Part shown: piece after piece, positions 25,594 through 33,458 of the stretch
Numbering within the stretch: the first letter of the stretch is position 1
Layout: each line of letters starts with the position of its first letter
Origin: Paenibacillus rhizosphaerae
GTDB lineage: Bacteria > Bacillota > Bacilli > Paenibacillales > Paenibacillaceae
Assembly: GCF_014192015.1 (NCBI RefSeq)
Contig: NZ_JACHXJ010000012.1
Span: 1 to 56,086 of the forward strand
DNA length: 56,086 nucleotides
Reading direction: 5' to 3'
Position numbers and translations under genes: made by a program
Notes under the pieces: generated by a model
Told to the model about the DNA's origin: nothing
Databases searched by the model: none
What the model saw: the letters and a program-made list of their open reading frames with translations, nothing else

Positions 25594-27204
25594 ATGTCAT
25601 CATTTGGAGCTAAGGGATTAACCAATAAAGGGAGAGTGCTGCAGGCAAAGGCACAAGCAGGGTCGCAGCTGAAATACACCAAGTTCGTGCTGGGTGACGG
25701 CCAACTTGCCGGGCAGTCAATCGCGACACTCATAAACGTGGTAAGCCCAAAAAAAACGGTTGAGGTAAGTCGGTTGAAGATGAACCCGCCGGATCAGGCG
25801 ATGGTCGGGTTTGTTCTTTCTAATCAGGATGTTGCGACGGGTTTTTACTTTCGGGAGCTCGGTCTGTACGCCTTGGACCCAGACGAGGGAGAGATCCTGT
25901 ACTGGTACGCCAATGCCGGTGACACAGCAGACTATATCCCGCCGACGAACACAGGGGATGTGGTCAATAAGACAATTGATATGTTGGTTTACGTAGGGAC
26001 GGCCTCAAACGTCACGTTGACCATCGATCAAAATCTCGCTTATGTTACGCATGACGAATTAGATGAGGCCCTTGCTGGCCTGGACCCGGATATTCCGGAT
26101 GCCTCGCTCACAGAGAAGGGGAAAGTTCAGCTATCCAGCGCAACGAATAGCACGTCCGAGTCTATGGCAGCCACGCCAAAGGCCGTAAAAGCGGCATATG
26201 ATCGGGCCGATGCGGCTTTTACATCAGCCAGTGAAGGAAAAGGTAAGGTCCGCGATGCCATCACTGGCGTGAAAGGGACGGTAGCGGACGCGGACGGGGA
26301 TGGGGTACCGACATATGATGAGTTGGTTACGGGAGTAAAGAGTATTCCCGCCGGGTTCACGGCAGATGCAACGGCTGCTGCGGGCGATATCCGTTCAGGG
26401 AAAACAGCCTATAAAGGCGCGGCAAAAGTGACGGGCACGCTAGTGACGCAGGCGACTGGTGCTCAAACCGTAACCCCAGGCACATCGAACATCGTGAAGC
26501 CCGCCGGTATTTACGATGGCGCGATTACGATCCTGGGGGATGCTGACCTTATCTCTGGTAACTTTCCGAAAGATGTGAGCCTTTTCGGAATACAGGGTGT
26601 CTTAGAGCGTCTAACTACAGCAGATCGAAACGCCATCATAGCGGCCATTGTAGCTAAGGGAGTCGCGGCGGGCTCGTCAGATACAAACGCTCAACTAGCA
26701 ACGAAGATCGGGCAGATCAACACAGGATCACGGACGTATTACAATTTATCTGACAGCTATTTCAGGAATGGTCTTACTTATACAGACATGATCACCGTTC
26801 CAGCAGGAAAAACCTTCACGTTATTACCTGCTGATAATGGTGATGTTACGTTTCTTAGGGCGTATACAGGGACGTTTTCAGATGCTGGCGAATATCTAAG
26901 CGTATCTCTATCCATACGAACACCGGACGGGTCTTCAGAATCAGCAACTTTGTCCGCTTATTCGTCAAGTAATGGCGGGTACAGTTATCTTTATATCCCG
27001 ATGCTCGAAGTTGATTTAGTGAATATGCGTTGGAGATATTCATATGGTTCAACTAATACAGTCCAAAATGGGTGGTCGAATCTATCAGGCGGGTATGGAC
27101 CGCGGGTTATTTCTGTTAGGTATAATATTTACAATCCTAGAAATGCCGGATCAAACACCATTAACGGGGATGCCTATATCAAGGGAATTGGTATACTAAT
27201 GTGA
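25594..27204 (+). CDS. Tail fibre protein H
   Basis: 536 residues. Residues 1-150 match the P2 gpH-type collar domain (FGAKGLTNKGRVLQAKAQAG, VATGFYFRELGLYA, GEILYWYANAG). Residues about 170-210 carry a Phage_fiber_2 repeat (SLTEKGKVQLSSATNS...TPKAVKAAYDRA). A shaft follows, and then a beta-rich tip (about 390-536) of lower GC, which should be the receptor-binding end. ATG 25594 is chosen because AGGGGTGA precedes it. No invertase or tail fibre cassette is visible. Confidence 0.9.
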   Translation: MSSFGAKGLTNKGRVLQAKAQAGSQLKYTKFVLGDGQLAGQSIATLINVVSPKKTVEVSRLKMNPPDQAMVGFVLSNQDVATGFYFRELGLYALDPDEGEILYWYANAGDTADYIPPTNTGDVVNKTIDMLVYVGTASNVTLTIDQNLAYVTHDELDEALAGLDPDIPDASLTEKGKVQLSSATNSTSESMAATPKAVKAAYDRADAAFTSASEGKGKVRDAITGVKGTVADADGDGVPTYDELVTGVKSIPAGFTADATAAAGDIRSGKTAYKGAAKVTGTLVTQATGAQTVTPGTSNIVKPAGIYDGAITILGDADLISGNFPKDVSLFGIQGVLERLTTADRNAIIAAIVAKGVAAGSSDTNAQLATKIGQINTGSRTYYNLSDSYFRNGLTYTDMITVPAGKTFTLLPADNGDVTFLRAYTGTFSDAGEYLSVSLSIRTPDGSSESATLSAYSSSNGGYSYLYIPMLEVDLVNMRWRYSYGSTNTVQNGWSNLSGGYGPRVISVRYNIYNPRNAGSNTINGDAYIKGIGILM

Positions 27205-27218
27205 TGGAGGTGCTTCAA

Positions 27219-27533
27219 ATGAAATTCCTTGTTAAATATGAAAAAATCTCGGATACGACCGGGAACGTTACAATGATTGTTCAGAATCCTATTTATGAAG
27301 AACCCACGGAGGATAGTTTCTATACGGAGGACCTAACCTATCCTGAGCGGGAGAACATCCCGAACATGGACGCCTATCTCCGGGTTAACCTGGAAACTAA
27401 GGAACTGTATTATGATTACATCCTTCGTGAAACGTTTGAAACGAGGGTTTCCGCTTTGCAGCAAGAAAATGCAGAGCTTAAGCAGGCCATTGCCGATCTA
27501 ACGATGACCTTGGCCGCTGTAATGGCAGGCTAG
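27219..27533 (+). CDS. Hypothetical tail-fibre-associated protein
   Basis: 104 residues. A beta-rich N-terminal half (KFLVKYEKISDTTGNVTMIV) and a C-terminal coiled coil (VSALQQENAELKQAIADLTM). The position after the fibre gene resembles XkdW/fibre-chaperone genes of Bacillus phages, but no family is certain. ATG 27219 has TGGAGGTG nine bases upstream. Confidence 0.7.
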   Translation: MKFLVKYEKISDTTGNVTMIVQNPIYEEPTEDSFYTEDLTYPERENIPNMDAYLRVNLETKELYYDYILRETFETRVSALQQENAELKQAIADLTMTLAAVMAG

Positions 27534-27549
27534 GAAGGAGGTGAATTTC

Positions 27550-27690
27550 ATGACATACACAAAGGACAGTGGTCTTGTAAAGATTTGGGTCGGCCTAGTG
27601 ATGAATGGCGATTACAAACTTGAGCAGGTGCCGAAGCTTTTCAACCTGAAAGAAGTCGTTACTGAAGTGATAACTGGCACAGCAGCCTAA
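27550..27690 (+). CDS. xkdX: XkdX-like small protein
   Basis: 46 residues of the XkdX type, common at the end of tail operons in Bacillales phages: VKIWVGLVMNGDYKLEQVPKL. Function unknown. Strong AAGGAGGTG at ideal spacing. A double terminator follows, so the structural transcript can end here. Confidence 0.8.
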   Translation: MTYTKDSGLVKIWVGLVMNGDYKLEQVPKLFNLKEVVTEVITGTAA

Positions 27691-27720
27691 AGCGTTCCGA
27701 AAAACGGAGCGCTATTTTTA
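27691..27720 (+). terminator. Terminator after tail operon
   Basis: AGCG-T-TCCG, an A-rich loop, CGGA-GCGCT and a T-run. It is the first of two tandem hairpins. Confidence 0.8.
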
Positions 27721-27752
27721 TGCCCTCGGGAGTGGTCCGGGGGGCATCTTTT
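27720..27752 (+). terminator. Second tandem terminator
   Basis: ATGCCCTCGG pairs with the following CCGG...GGGCAT, about 10 bp with one wobble and one bulged base, and is followed by CTTTTATT. Together with the preceding hairpin it separates the tail and lysis genes, so lysis genes are probably expressed by read-through or a separate promoter. Confidence 0.7.
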
Positions 27753-27780
27753 ATTGATATTGATCAAAGGGGGAAATGAT

Positions 27781-28068
27781 GTGCCAGAAGAAAGGGTGAG
27801 TGAGTTGGAGGAAACCACAAAAGCGCTGGTAGATATACAGATCCAGTTAGCCCGGATTGAGAAGACACTTGAAACTGTACCGACATTAACCGCGACGCTT
27901 GAAGCGACCAGGGATTTGGCTAGAGAGGCCATGCAATCGGCCAAATCAGCTCATCACCGGTTGGACAAAATTGAAGACGGCCAGAAATGGCTTTGGAGAA
28001 CAGTTAGCGGTTCTGTAATCACAATCGTAATTGGTGTTATCGTCGCTGCAATTAAATTTATTGGATAA
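27781..28068 (+). CDS. xhlA: Haemolysin XhlA-like protein
   Basis: 95 residues: a coiled-coil N-terminal part (ERVSELEETTKALVDIQIQ, ARIEKTLETV) and a single C-terminal membrane helix (VSGSVITIVIGVIVAAIKFIG), as in XhlA of PBSX, which helps lysis with the holin. GTG 27781 is chosen for the AAAGGGGG site eight bases upstream. Confidence 0.85.
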   Translation: MPEERVSELEETTKALVDIQIQLARIEKTLETVPTLTATLEATRDLAREAMQSAKSAHHRLDKIEDGQKWLWRTVSGSVITIVIGVIVAAIKFIG

Positions 28069-28091
28069 TAAAATTGAAAGGTTGATGAAAA

Positions 28092-28376
28092 ATGGATTGG
28101 AATATGATTTGGCAATTGATTGACCCTAAGCTGCTTATTGTGGTGGCCGTATGTTGGGTGATTGGATATGTACTTAAACACACACCACTGGTACCTAATT
28201 GGAGTATCGTTTATATTGTACTGATTTTGGCCGTTGTGCTCACAGTCTGGATGCTGGGCTGGACCTCTGAGGCGGTCATACAGGGTATCCTTGCCGGCGC
28301 CTTTGCTGTGTTTGGCCATCAGGTTGTGAAGCAGGCCCAGATTGGAGCTGACCAGAATGAAAAAGGTATGGATTGA
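28092..28376 (+). CDS. Holin
   Basis: 94 residues with three predicted membrane helices (LLIVVAVCWVIGYVL, IVYIVLILAVVLTVWML, IQGILAGAFAVFGHQVV) and a short polar C terminus; A118/phage_holin_5-like topology. It sets the timing of endolysin access. It overlaps the amidase start by 20 bases. Confidence 0.85.
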   Translation: MDWNMIWQLIDPKLLIVVAVCWVIGYVLKHTPLVPNWSIVYIVLILAVVLTVWMLGWTSEAVIQGILAGAFAVFGHQVVKQAQIGADQNEKGMD

Positions 28377-29160
28377 TGCAGGGCATGGCGGTAAGGATCC
28401 GGGCGCATCTGCTAACGGATTGCAAGAAAAGAACGTTGTGCTTGAGTTATCGCTTGCAGTCAAAAGACAATTGGAATCCAAATATGATGGTGTGCAAGTC
28501 TTTTTATCCCGCAGCACAGATGTGTTCCTTGAATTGAAGGACCGAACTGATAAGGCAAATGCAGCCGGTGCAGATATCCTTGTTAGCATCCATTGTAACG
28601 CTGGTGGAGGCTCTGGTGGCTTTGAGACTTATCGGTATACTTCGGCGTCAGTTGCTTCTGCTGCTTTTCAAAACTTACTACACACGGAAATCATGTCACG
28701 GCTTAAACCATTTGGTGTCATCGATCGCAACCAAAAGGCTGCAAACCTCCACATGTGCCGTGAGAGCAAAATGCCGGCTGTGTTGACGGAAAACCTCTTT
28801 ATCGATGTAGCATCCGATGCATCCAAACTGAAACGTCAAGAAGTCATTAACGCTTTAATCGATGGTCATGTTGCTGGGATCGCTAAATATCTGGAACTCG
28901 AGCGAATGGAGGAGAAGCCAGTGACACAGGAACGAGATATTAACCAAGTAAGTGATTGGGCTGCCGATGCCTGGGAAGCGATGACCCAAAACGGCTATGT
29001 TGATGGAACGCGCCCAGGAGCTACCATGACGCGGGAAGAGGGAGCAGTCATTTTCAACCGGCTGCGGACCAATTTGCTGAAGTTGATATCCGGCAATACA
29101 CAGGAGATTAAGGACCTGGAAACTCGCCTGCTGCAAATTGAGAAAGAGGACCTTAAATAG
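28357..29160 (+). CDS. Endolysin, N-acetylmuramoyl-L-alanine amidase (Amidase_3)
   Basis: 267 residues. The catalytic domain (1-180) has the zinc ligands and catalytic Glu of Amidase_3: DAGHGG (His10), QEKN (Glu24), SIHCNA (His79), LTENLF (Glu145). The C-terminal part (about 195-245: VSDWAADAWEAMTQNGYVDG, ATMTREEGAVIFNRL) resembles an SLH-like half domain for wall binding. No signal peptide, so export is through the holin. ATG 28357 has GGAG ten bases upstream inside the holin gene. Confidence 0.93.
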   Translation: MKKVWIDAGHGGKDPGASANGLQEKNVVLELSLAVKRQLESKYDGVQVFLSRSTDVFLELKDRTDKANAAGADILVSIHCNAGGGSGGFETYRYTSASVASAAFQNLLHTEIMSRLKPFGVIDRNQKAANLHMCRESKMPAVLTENLFIDVASDASKLKRQEVINALIDGHVAGIAKYLELERMEEKPVTQERDINQVSDWAADAWEAMTQNGYVDGTRPGATMTREEGAVIFNRLRTNLLKLISGNTQEIKDLETRLLQIEKEDLK

Positions 29161-29169
29161 AAACGAGAA

Positions 29170-29209
29170 GATCCTGCCGGCTACGCGCTGGCAGGATCCT
29201 TATTTTTTT
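29170..29209 (+). terminator. Terminator of the late/lysis operon
   Basis: GATCCTGCC (29170-29178) pairs perfectly with GGCAGGATC (29190-29198) and is followed by CTTATTTTTTT. It marks the end of the late operon. Confidence 0.9.
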
Positions 29210-29318
29210 GTTGACTCCTAAATTTCCCCACACTAAACTTGGTTTTGGGTAATGGCTGTTTCATAATTAGAGCAATTGCTACTCCGGTTGAATGTATTGT
29301 ATGGAATGGGGGGCAAAC

Positions 29319-29648
29319 ATGAAGAAAGTGGGTTTACTTCTTACCATTTTTGTTTTAGCACTAGTGGGTTGTACTCACCATAGAGATGGATCATATACAT
29401 CGGCAAGCTCGTATATCAAGGTTATTGATAAAGAAACCTCCAGTGACTATAAGGAAGCTTGGATTATGGCCTATAATCCATACAATTCGGAAGAAAAAGA
29501 TCCGATGAAAATTATTGTTAGGGAACCTATGGTCTGGAATTTGATCGAAAAGGACAAAGAGTATTTTTCAACTTATAGTCAAGAAAAGGGAAAACCTTGG
29601 GTGTTGGAACAGATTTCGTATCCGGGTGATGAAAAAGGATTAAGATGA
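29319..29648 (+). CDS. Small lipoprotein, accessory
   Basis: 109 residues. Lipoprotein signal KKVGLLLTIFVLALVGC with lipobox LVGC (Cys18), then a soluble 90-residue domain of unknown family. It would be anchored outside the membrane. Placement after the lysis cassette and low GC suggest a lysogenic-conversion gene; superinfection exclusion is possible, but this is inference. ATG 29319 is preceded by GGGGGG. Confidence 0.75.
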   Translation: MKKVGLLLTIFVLALVGCTHHRDGSYTSASSYIKVIDKETSSDYKEAWIMAYNPYNSEEKDPMKIIVREPMVWNLIEKDKEYFSTYSQEKGKPWVLEQISYPGDEKGLR

Positions 29649-29691
29649 TGTGGTCCAATCGCTTTATTCGAAAAAGGATCTGCTCCTCTCC

Positions 29692-29720
29692 CGGCCGTCT
29701 TTTTGGGCGGCCTTTTTTGT
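29692..29720 (+). terminator. Terminator before membrane-protein gene (repeat copy 1)
   Basis: GGCCGTC, a TTTTT loop, GGGCGGCC and TTTTTT. A related hairpin with the same flank (CGGCCGTC...TTTTTTGTTT) recurs at 30188-30218 beyond the next gene. Confidence 0.85.
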
Positions 29721-29778
29721 TTTAACCATTCCTTGTGGGAATATGGTAAAATTTCGGGAATGGGCAGGTGGATAAAAA

Positions 29779-29807
29779 GTGTCAACTCTGGCCATTTAAT
29801 GTATAAT
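29779..29807 (+). promoter_or_regulatory. Sigma-A-type promoter for membrane-protein gene
   Basis: GTGTCA (29779-29784, 4/6), a 17-base spacer and a perfect TATAAT (29802-29807), ending 20 bases before the start at 29827. It suggests independent expression in the lysogen. Confidence 0.6.
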
Positions 29808-29826
29808 GAGACTTACTTAAAGAGAG

Positions 29827-30117
29827 GTGATTATCATAATTAAAACAGTAAGTGGTGTTCTTTTTGAGGTACTTAGAAATGTTATTTACTTATTATTAGG
29901 ATTATGTGTTTTGAATTTTATTGAAAAAAAATTAATACTGAGAATCGACGGTAGAATGGGTCTTATGGTGCCTCTAGCAATAGCAGACTTAATTTTATTA
30001 TTTGTAGTACACCGCCAAATAATTGGTCCTAAAATAAAAAAATTAGCTCCTGACACCAGAAATTATTTGTTAATTATTTCGGTGTTGATTGTAACTACTA
30101 TTTTCATGTTAAGTTAA
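29827..30117 (+). CDS. Small integral membrane protein
   Basis: 96 residues, three predicted membrane helices (VIYLLLGLCVLNFI, MVPLAIADLILLFVV, YLLIISVLIVTTIFML) with basic loops. Family unknown. GTG 29827 directly abuts AAGAGAGG, so the real start may be a rarer codon a few positions downstream. Very AT-rich, with its own promoter and bracketed by two related terminators, all signs of an acquired autonomous gene. Confidence 0.65.
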   Translation: MIIIIKTVSGVLFEVLRNVIYLLLGLCVLNFIEKKLILRIDGRMGLMVPLAIADLILLFVVHRQIIGPKIKKLAPDTRNYLLIISVLIVTTIFMLS

Positions 30118-30187
30118 TTATTAAAAAACTGGAAGCGTGATATAGCACTTAAATACATATATAAATTAGTAGCTACCAGTGTCATCA

Positions 30188-30218
30188 CGGCCGTCCTTTT
30201 TGGCGGTTTTTTTGTTTC
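30188..30218 (+). terminator. Terminator after membrane-protein gene (repeat copy 2)
   Basis: CGGCCGTCC, a TTTTT loop, GGCGG and a long T-run. It is a diverged copy of the hairpin at 29692, on the other side of the membrane-protein gene. Confidence 0.7.
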
Positions 30219-30244
30219 GATTTATATTTAGGGAGTGAAATGCG

Positions 30245-30442
30245 ATGAACAGCAGATTTATGAAGCCCCTGACTTCCCCGATCCATTTCCATACAGCTAT
30301 GATAGAGCAAATCCCGGTGGCCGTCTTTACCGGCCAAGAAATGATCGGCAGCGGGAAAATTGTTGAAATTACAGATTTCGCTGTAAAAATCGGCGATGAA
30401 TTCTATGTACGCGAAGCCTGCACGTTTAAATATGCGGTCTAA
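30245..30442 (+). CDS. Small conserved-looking hypothetical protein
   Basis: 65 residues with an SH3-like beta pattern (PVAVFTGQEMIGSGKIVEITDFAVKIGDEFYVREACTFKY, about residues 24-63). No known function was recognised. ATG 30245 has GGGAGTGA upstream. Confidence 0.65.
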   Translation: MNSRFMKPLTSPIHFHTAMIEQIPVAVFTGQEMIGSGKIVEITDFAVKIGDEFYVREACTFKYAV

Positions 30443-30491
30443 ACTAAATACCCCCTGACTAAATTCATAGATAAATTACCATGACCTTAGC

Positions 30492-30548
30492 TTAATTCAA
30501 GAAAGGAACAGTTGCCGCCGGCGAATTGCTTCTTTCTTCTTGAATTAA
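30492..30548. repeat. Long hairpin, left flank of DUF4062 gene
   Basis: TTAATTCAAGAA (30492-30503) is perfectly inverted at 30537-30548, with a second inner stem around CAGTTGCCG...CGGCGAATTG. The core is 21/27 identical to the hairpin core at 31762-31788 on the far side of the DUF4062 gene. No T-run follows, so this is not an ordinary terminator. The remainder of 30443-30709 holds no gene. Confidence 0.6.
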
Positions 30549-30709
30549 CGTTTCCCCGTAAGTTCAATGATTAATCAAGTGTATTCAATATGGATAAATT
30601 GTAAGATAATTACACGGTGAACCTTATCGCAAGTAAGGGGCAATATTGTAATGAATTGTATTCTGAACTAATGTTATAGTGTTCTATCAAAACTCAAAAA
30701 GGAGACATT

Positions 30710-31675
30710 ATGAAGAAGAAACTCCAAATTTTTGTGTCATCAACTTATACAGATCTAATACCAGAGAGGCAGACAGCTGTCAAAGCGATATTAAATGCTG
30801 GGCACATCCCTGCTGGTATGGAGTTATTTACAGCAGGAGATGAGTCCCAACAAGATATAATTAAAAGATGGATCGAAGAATCGGATGCTTATATGCTAAT
30901 CCTTGGCGGGCGGTATGGATCTATGCTACCAGATGGGTCGAAGAGCTACACACATTGGGAATATGATTATGCAGGCGAGATTGGAAAGCCACGGTTTGCA
31001 GTTGTATTAAGCGACAAATCATTACAATCAAAAATTGAAGAAATAGGGTTTCAGAACGTTCAGGAGCTTACTCACCCCCAAAAATATAAAGACTTCAGGG
31101 ATGGTTTGTTCTCGTCAAAATTAGTTAGTGCTATAGATGACAGCAGAGATATTGAGCTTAGTATCTTCAAATCATTAAGGGAAATTGAAAGACGGGAGGA
31201 CCTATCGGGTTGGGTTTCTGGTAAGGATGTCCCTAATGTTGTTACATACGCTGAGGAAAATATGAAACTTAGGAAAGAAAACGATAAACTAAGAGATGAA
31301 CTTCAAAAAGTTCAAGATAAGCTAAAAATTGATGAAACTTTTAATGGCTTAGCATATACAGAATTAAAAGGCCTTTTATTAAAGGAAAATGTTAAATTGG
31401 ATAGTCAACTGGCTGAAGCAACTGGTCGCAAAGAGATTAATTTATTGAGTCTGTTCATAACATTTGAAAATGAACTAGCTACGGGCGTATCCAATAGCAG
31501 ACATACAACGGAGACGAGGATATTCCTGTTCTACAACGTAGCTCCAAAGTTAATGCGTTATGGTCTAATGGAAACCTATAAGGCAACAGGTATCAAGTAC
31601 GATCAGGCACGAACTAGTAAGGATGGGCTTAAATTTTTAGCGCTATTTCATTCGAAAAAAATTAAAGAAAAGTAG
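30710..31675 (+). CDS. DUF4062 (TIR-like) coiled-coil protein, putative defence gene
   Basis: 321 residues. Residues 1-90 are a clear DUF4062 domain: LQIFVSSTYTDLIPERQ, MELFTAGDES, SDAYMLILGGRYGSM. This is a TIR/nucleotide-binding-like fold often fused to NTPase or effector parts in bacterial immune proteins. Residues about 175-215 form a coiled coil and the C-terminal 100 residues are unrecognised. AT-rich and flanked by hairpins unlike the phage backbone. AAGGAG at good spacing fixes the start. A role against other phages is inferred from the family context. Confidence 0.8.
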   Translation: MKKKLQIFVSSTYTDLIPERQTAVKAILNAGHIPAGMELFTAGDESQQDIIKRWIEESDAYMLILGGRYGSMLPDGSKSYTHWEYDYAGEIGKPRFAVVLSDKSLQSKIEEIGFQNVQELTHPQKYKDFRDGLFSSKLVSAIDDSRDIELSIFKSLREIERREDLSGWVSGKDVPNVVTYAEENMKLRKENDKLRDELQKVQDKLKIDETFNGLAYTELKGLLLKENVKLDSQLAEATGRKEINLLSLFITFENELATGVSNSRHTTETRIFLFYNVAPKLMRYGLMETYKATGIKYDQARTSKDGLKFLALFHSKKIKEK

Positions 31676-31760
31676 TGAGCAGACATGGTCTACGTGTTGA
31701 ACCGTATCTTATTCTCAAATATCTTGGCTGCGCTAAACCGCCCATTAGCTTAACGAAAAA

Positions 31761-31790
31761 TGGAGCAGTTGCCAACGGCAAACTGCTCCA
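31761..31790 (-). terminator. Hairpin terminator for ligase gene, right flank of DUF4062
   Basis: TGGAGCAGTTGCC pairs with GGCAAACTGCTCCA (one bulged base). On the minus strand it is followed by TTTTT, so it best serves the reverse ligase gene that ends at 31799. Its core resembles the hairpin at 30492-30548. Confidence 0.75.
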
Positions 31791-31798
31791 TTGCTGGG

Positions 31799-32656
31799 TT
31801 AAACTATAAATCGTGTGAACACTGGACTGCGCAGCAGCCCTGCCTTGGTCCAGTTCCTCATTTTTACCTCGGCGCGGATCAGCGGCTCAAGGTAAACAAA
31901 GTTCTTGTCCTCACCTGAAACAATTCCTTTGCTAACCCCATAGAAAGCCTTCTTTTCCTTCGGCCCCGGTCCGTGCTCAATGATCCCAGTTGGCCGGAGC
32001 TTTCCGGATCCATCCAGGACGGCCGTGAGCCATCCGAGCTCATCTTTACGATACCCTGTGATAAATACCTCAGCATACGACCAATTTATAACCTTCTGCC
32101 ATGCGTCCGACCGGCGGCTGACGTACCGGCTATTTTTACGTTTTCCGACCATGCCCTCCATCCCCCAGGCTCTCACCTGTTCGAAAAGCTCCTCTCCGGC
32201 GCCTTCAATAAAGGGAACTACACCGAAAGATGGGCCCGGCAATGTCAGACTGCTGAGAATTGCCTTGCGCTCCGTCAGCGGCAGCTTGCGGAGGTCGCGC
32301 CCTTTATATTGCAGAATATCAAAGACGACGAACGTGACAGGAAGAGTTCGTTGCAATCGATCTATCATGTCTGCCTTCTTGGCCTGGAACCGAGTCATGA
32401 CTGCCTCAAAGTCCGATATACCGGTGGCTGGATCGACGCATGCAATCTCTCCGTCCAATATAATATCGTCGTCGAAGGGAAAATGTAGTTCTGGGTACTG
32501 CCGGGTGCAGTCGTTATTGTGCCGGGTGTACAGCCGGATAACCCCGGATTGCTGGGAATATATGAGCCGGTGACCGTCGACTTTGGGTTCGAATATATAA
32601 TCCGAGTGGGAAAAGGGACTCGGTGCAGTTGCGAGTAACATAGGTTCAATGAACAA
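31799..32656 (-). CDS. ATP-dependent DNA ligase
   Basis: 285 residues, a minimal ligase of the LigD-ligase type: motif I EPKVDGHR with adenylated Lys25, motif III FVVFDIL, motif IV EGMVGKR, motif V WQKVINW, then an OB-fold C-terminal domain (about 195-285). It seals nicks in phage or prophage DNA. The TTG start is supported by GGGGGTG on the coding strand and by the family opening (EPMLLATAPSPF). Oriented against its neighbours with its own terminator, so probably not part of the lytic operons. Confidence 0.9.
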   Translation of the reverse strand: MFIEPMLLATAPSPFSHSDYIFEPKVDGHRLIYSQQSGVIRLYTRHNNDCTRQYPELHFPFDDDIILDGEIACVDPATGISDFEAVMTRFQAKKADMIDRLQRTLPVTFVVFDILQYKGRDLRKLPLTERKAILSSLTLPGPSFGVVPFIEGAGEELFEQVRAWGMEGMVGKRKNSRYVSRRSDAWQKVINWSYAEVFITGYRKDELGWLTAVLDGSGKLRPTGIIEHGPGPKEKKAFYGVSKGIVSGEDKNFVYLEPLIRAEVKMRNWTKAGLLRSPVFTRFIV

Positions 32657-32822
32657 AAGAACACCCCCAAACCGATTATAGCGCTCATGAAATCGTTATA
32701 GGGGCGGGAACTACTGGAATTGCGATTCATTTAATTATGAATCCGTCTAAATTTAGATTTCATTGATTTCCTCAGTCGCATCACTAATAAAAGAAAGCAT
32801 TCGTATAACGAGTAATTTTTTG

Positions 32823-33002
32823 CTATTGCTTTTTAAAAATGCAGACAACGGTTAAGAATGATATTTGAAGTGAGATTGTAATTAATAATGAAACAATAAG
32901 GCCTGTATCTCCAGTACCACTTTCTCCTAATACTGCTGCAAGCGAATAGCAAACAATTACGCTAATTATTACACTTAGTAAGAACGTAGCAAATCTTCTC
33001 AT
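32823..33002 (-). CDS. Small two-helix membrane protein
   Basis: 59 residues with two predicted membrane helices (FATFLLSVIISVIVCYSLAAVLG and LIVSLLITISLQISFLTVVCI) and a Gly/Thr hairpin between. AAGGAG precedes the ATG at 33000-33002. AT-rich; family unknown. The 166 bases between it and the ligase gene hold nothing recognised. Confidence 0.55.
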   Translation of the reverse strand: MRRFATFLLSVIISVIVCYSLAAVLGESGTGDTGLIVSLLITISLQISFLTVVCIFKKQ

Positions 33003-33101
33003 GAAAACACTCCTTATTTGTAGCAAAAACAGTAATTTTTACAACTATATCATAAAAATAAAACCACCGATTCAAAAAACAGCCAGTGGCTTTTTTTTAC
33101 A

Positions 33102-33131
33102 TTGATTATCGAACATTTGTTTGGGTATAAT
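33102..33131 (+). promoter_or_regulatory. Promoter overlapped by DinR/LexA box
   Basis: TTGATT (33102-33107), an 18-base spacer and a perfect TATAAT (33126-33131). Between them CGAACATTTGTTTG (33110-33123) fits the Gram-positive SOS box form CGAAC-N4-GTTYG. A LexA dimer here would block RNA polymerase, so the two downstream genes should be DNA-damage-inducible. Confidence 0.7.
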
Positions 33132-33163
33132 ACAGGAACAGATGTTTGCAAGGAGGGGTTTGA

Positions 33164-33442
33164 ATGCTTGCGGATTCTGAACGAAAAATGTTGCGGATCC
33201 TCAGTAATTATCTGACCCGGCACAATAAAATGCCGAACATGGAGCAGCTTGAGACTATGGCCGGCAAGCGCAAGGATCAAATTATTCAGTCACTTAAGGA
33301 GCTAGAAAAACAGGAGTATGTCCAGTGGGAAAACAAATCGTCAGTAGAGAACATTGTGATTTTGGAGGCGTGGGAGAGAGGGACGGCCCCTACCAAGAGC
33401 CCTAACATAAGCCGCGGGGCAGATTACTGGACCATGTATTGA
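33164..33442 (+). CDS. LexA-type winged-helix protein, SOS-controlled
   Basis: 92 residues. The N-terminal two thirds form a three-helix winged HTH resembling the LexA DNA-binding domain (RKMLRILSNYLTRHNKMPNMEQL, KDQIIQSLKELEKQEYVQWE) without any protease domain. Similar stand-alone HTH genes accompany Y-family polymerase/YolD cassettes in Bacillales. AAGGAGGGG upstream. It heads a two-gene unit under an SOS box. Confidence 0.75.
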   Translation: MLADSERKMLRILSNYLTRHNKMPNMEQLETMAGKRKDQIIQSLKELEKQEYVQWENKSSVENIVILEAWERGTAPTKSPNISRGADYWTMY

Positions 33443-33458
33443 GGAGGGTAAAAAAACC

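Noticed and set aside
25594..27204. Diversity-generating retroelement or invertible tail-fibre cassette
   Set aside because: No reverse transcriptase, template repeat, inverted duplicate of the fibre tip or DNA invertase gene is present.
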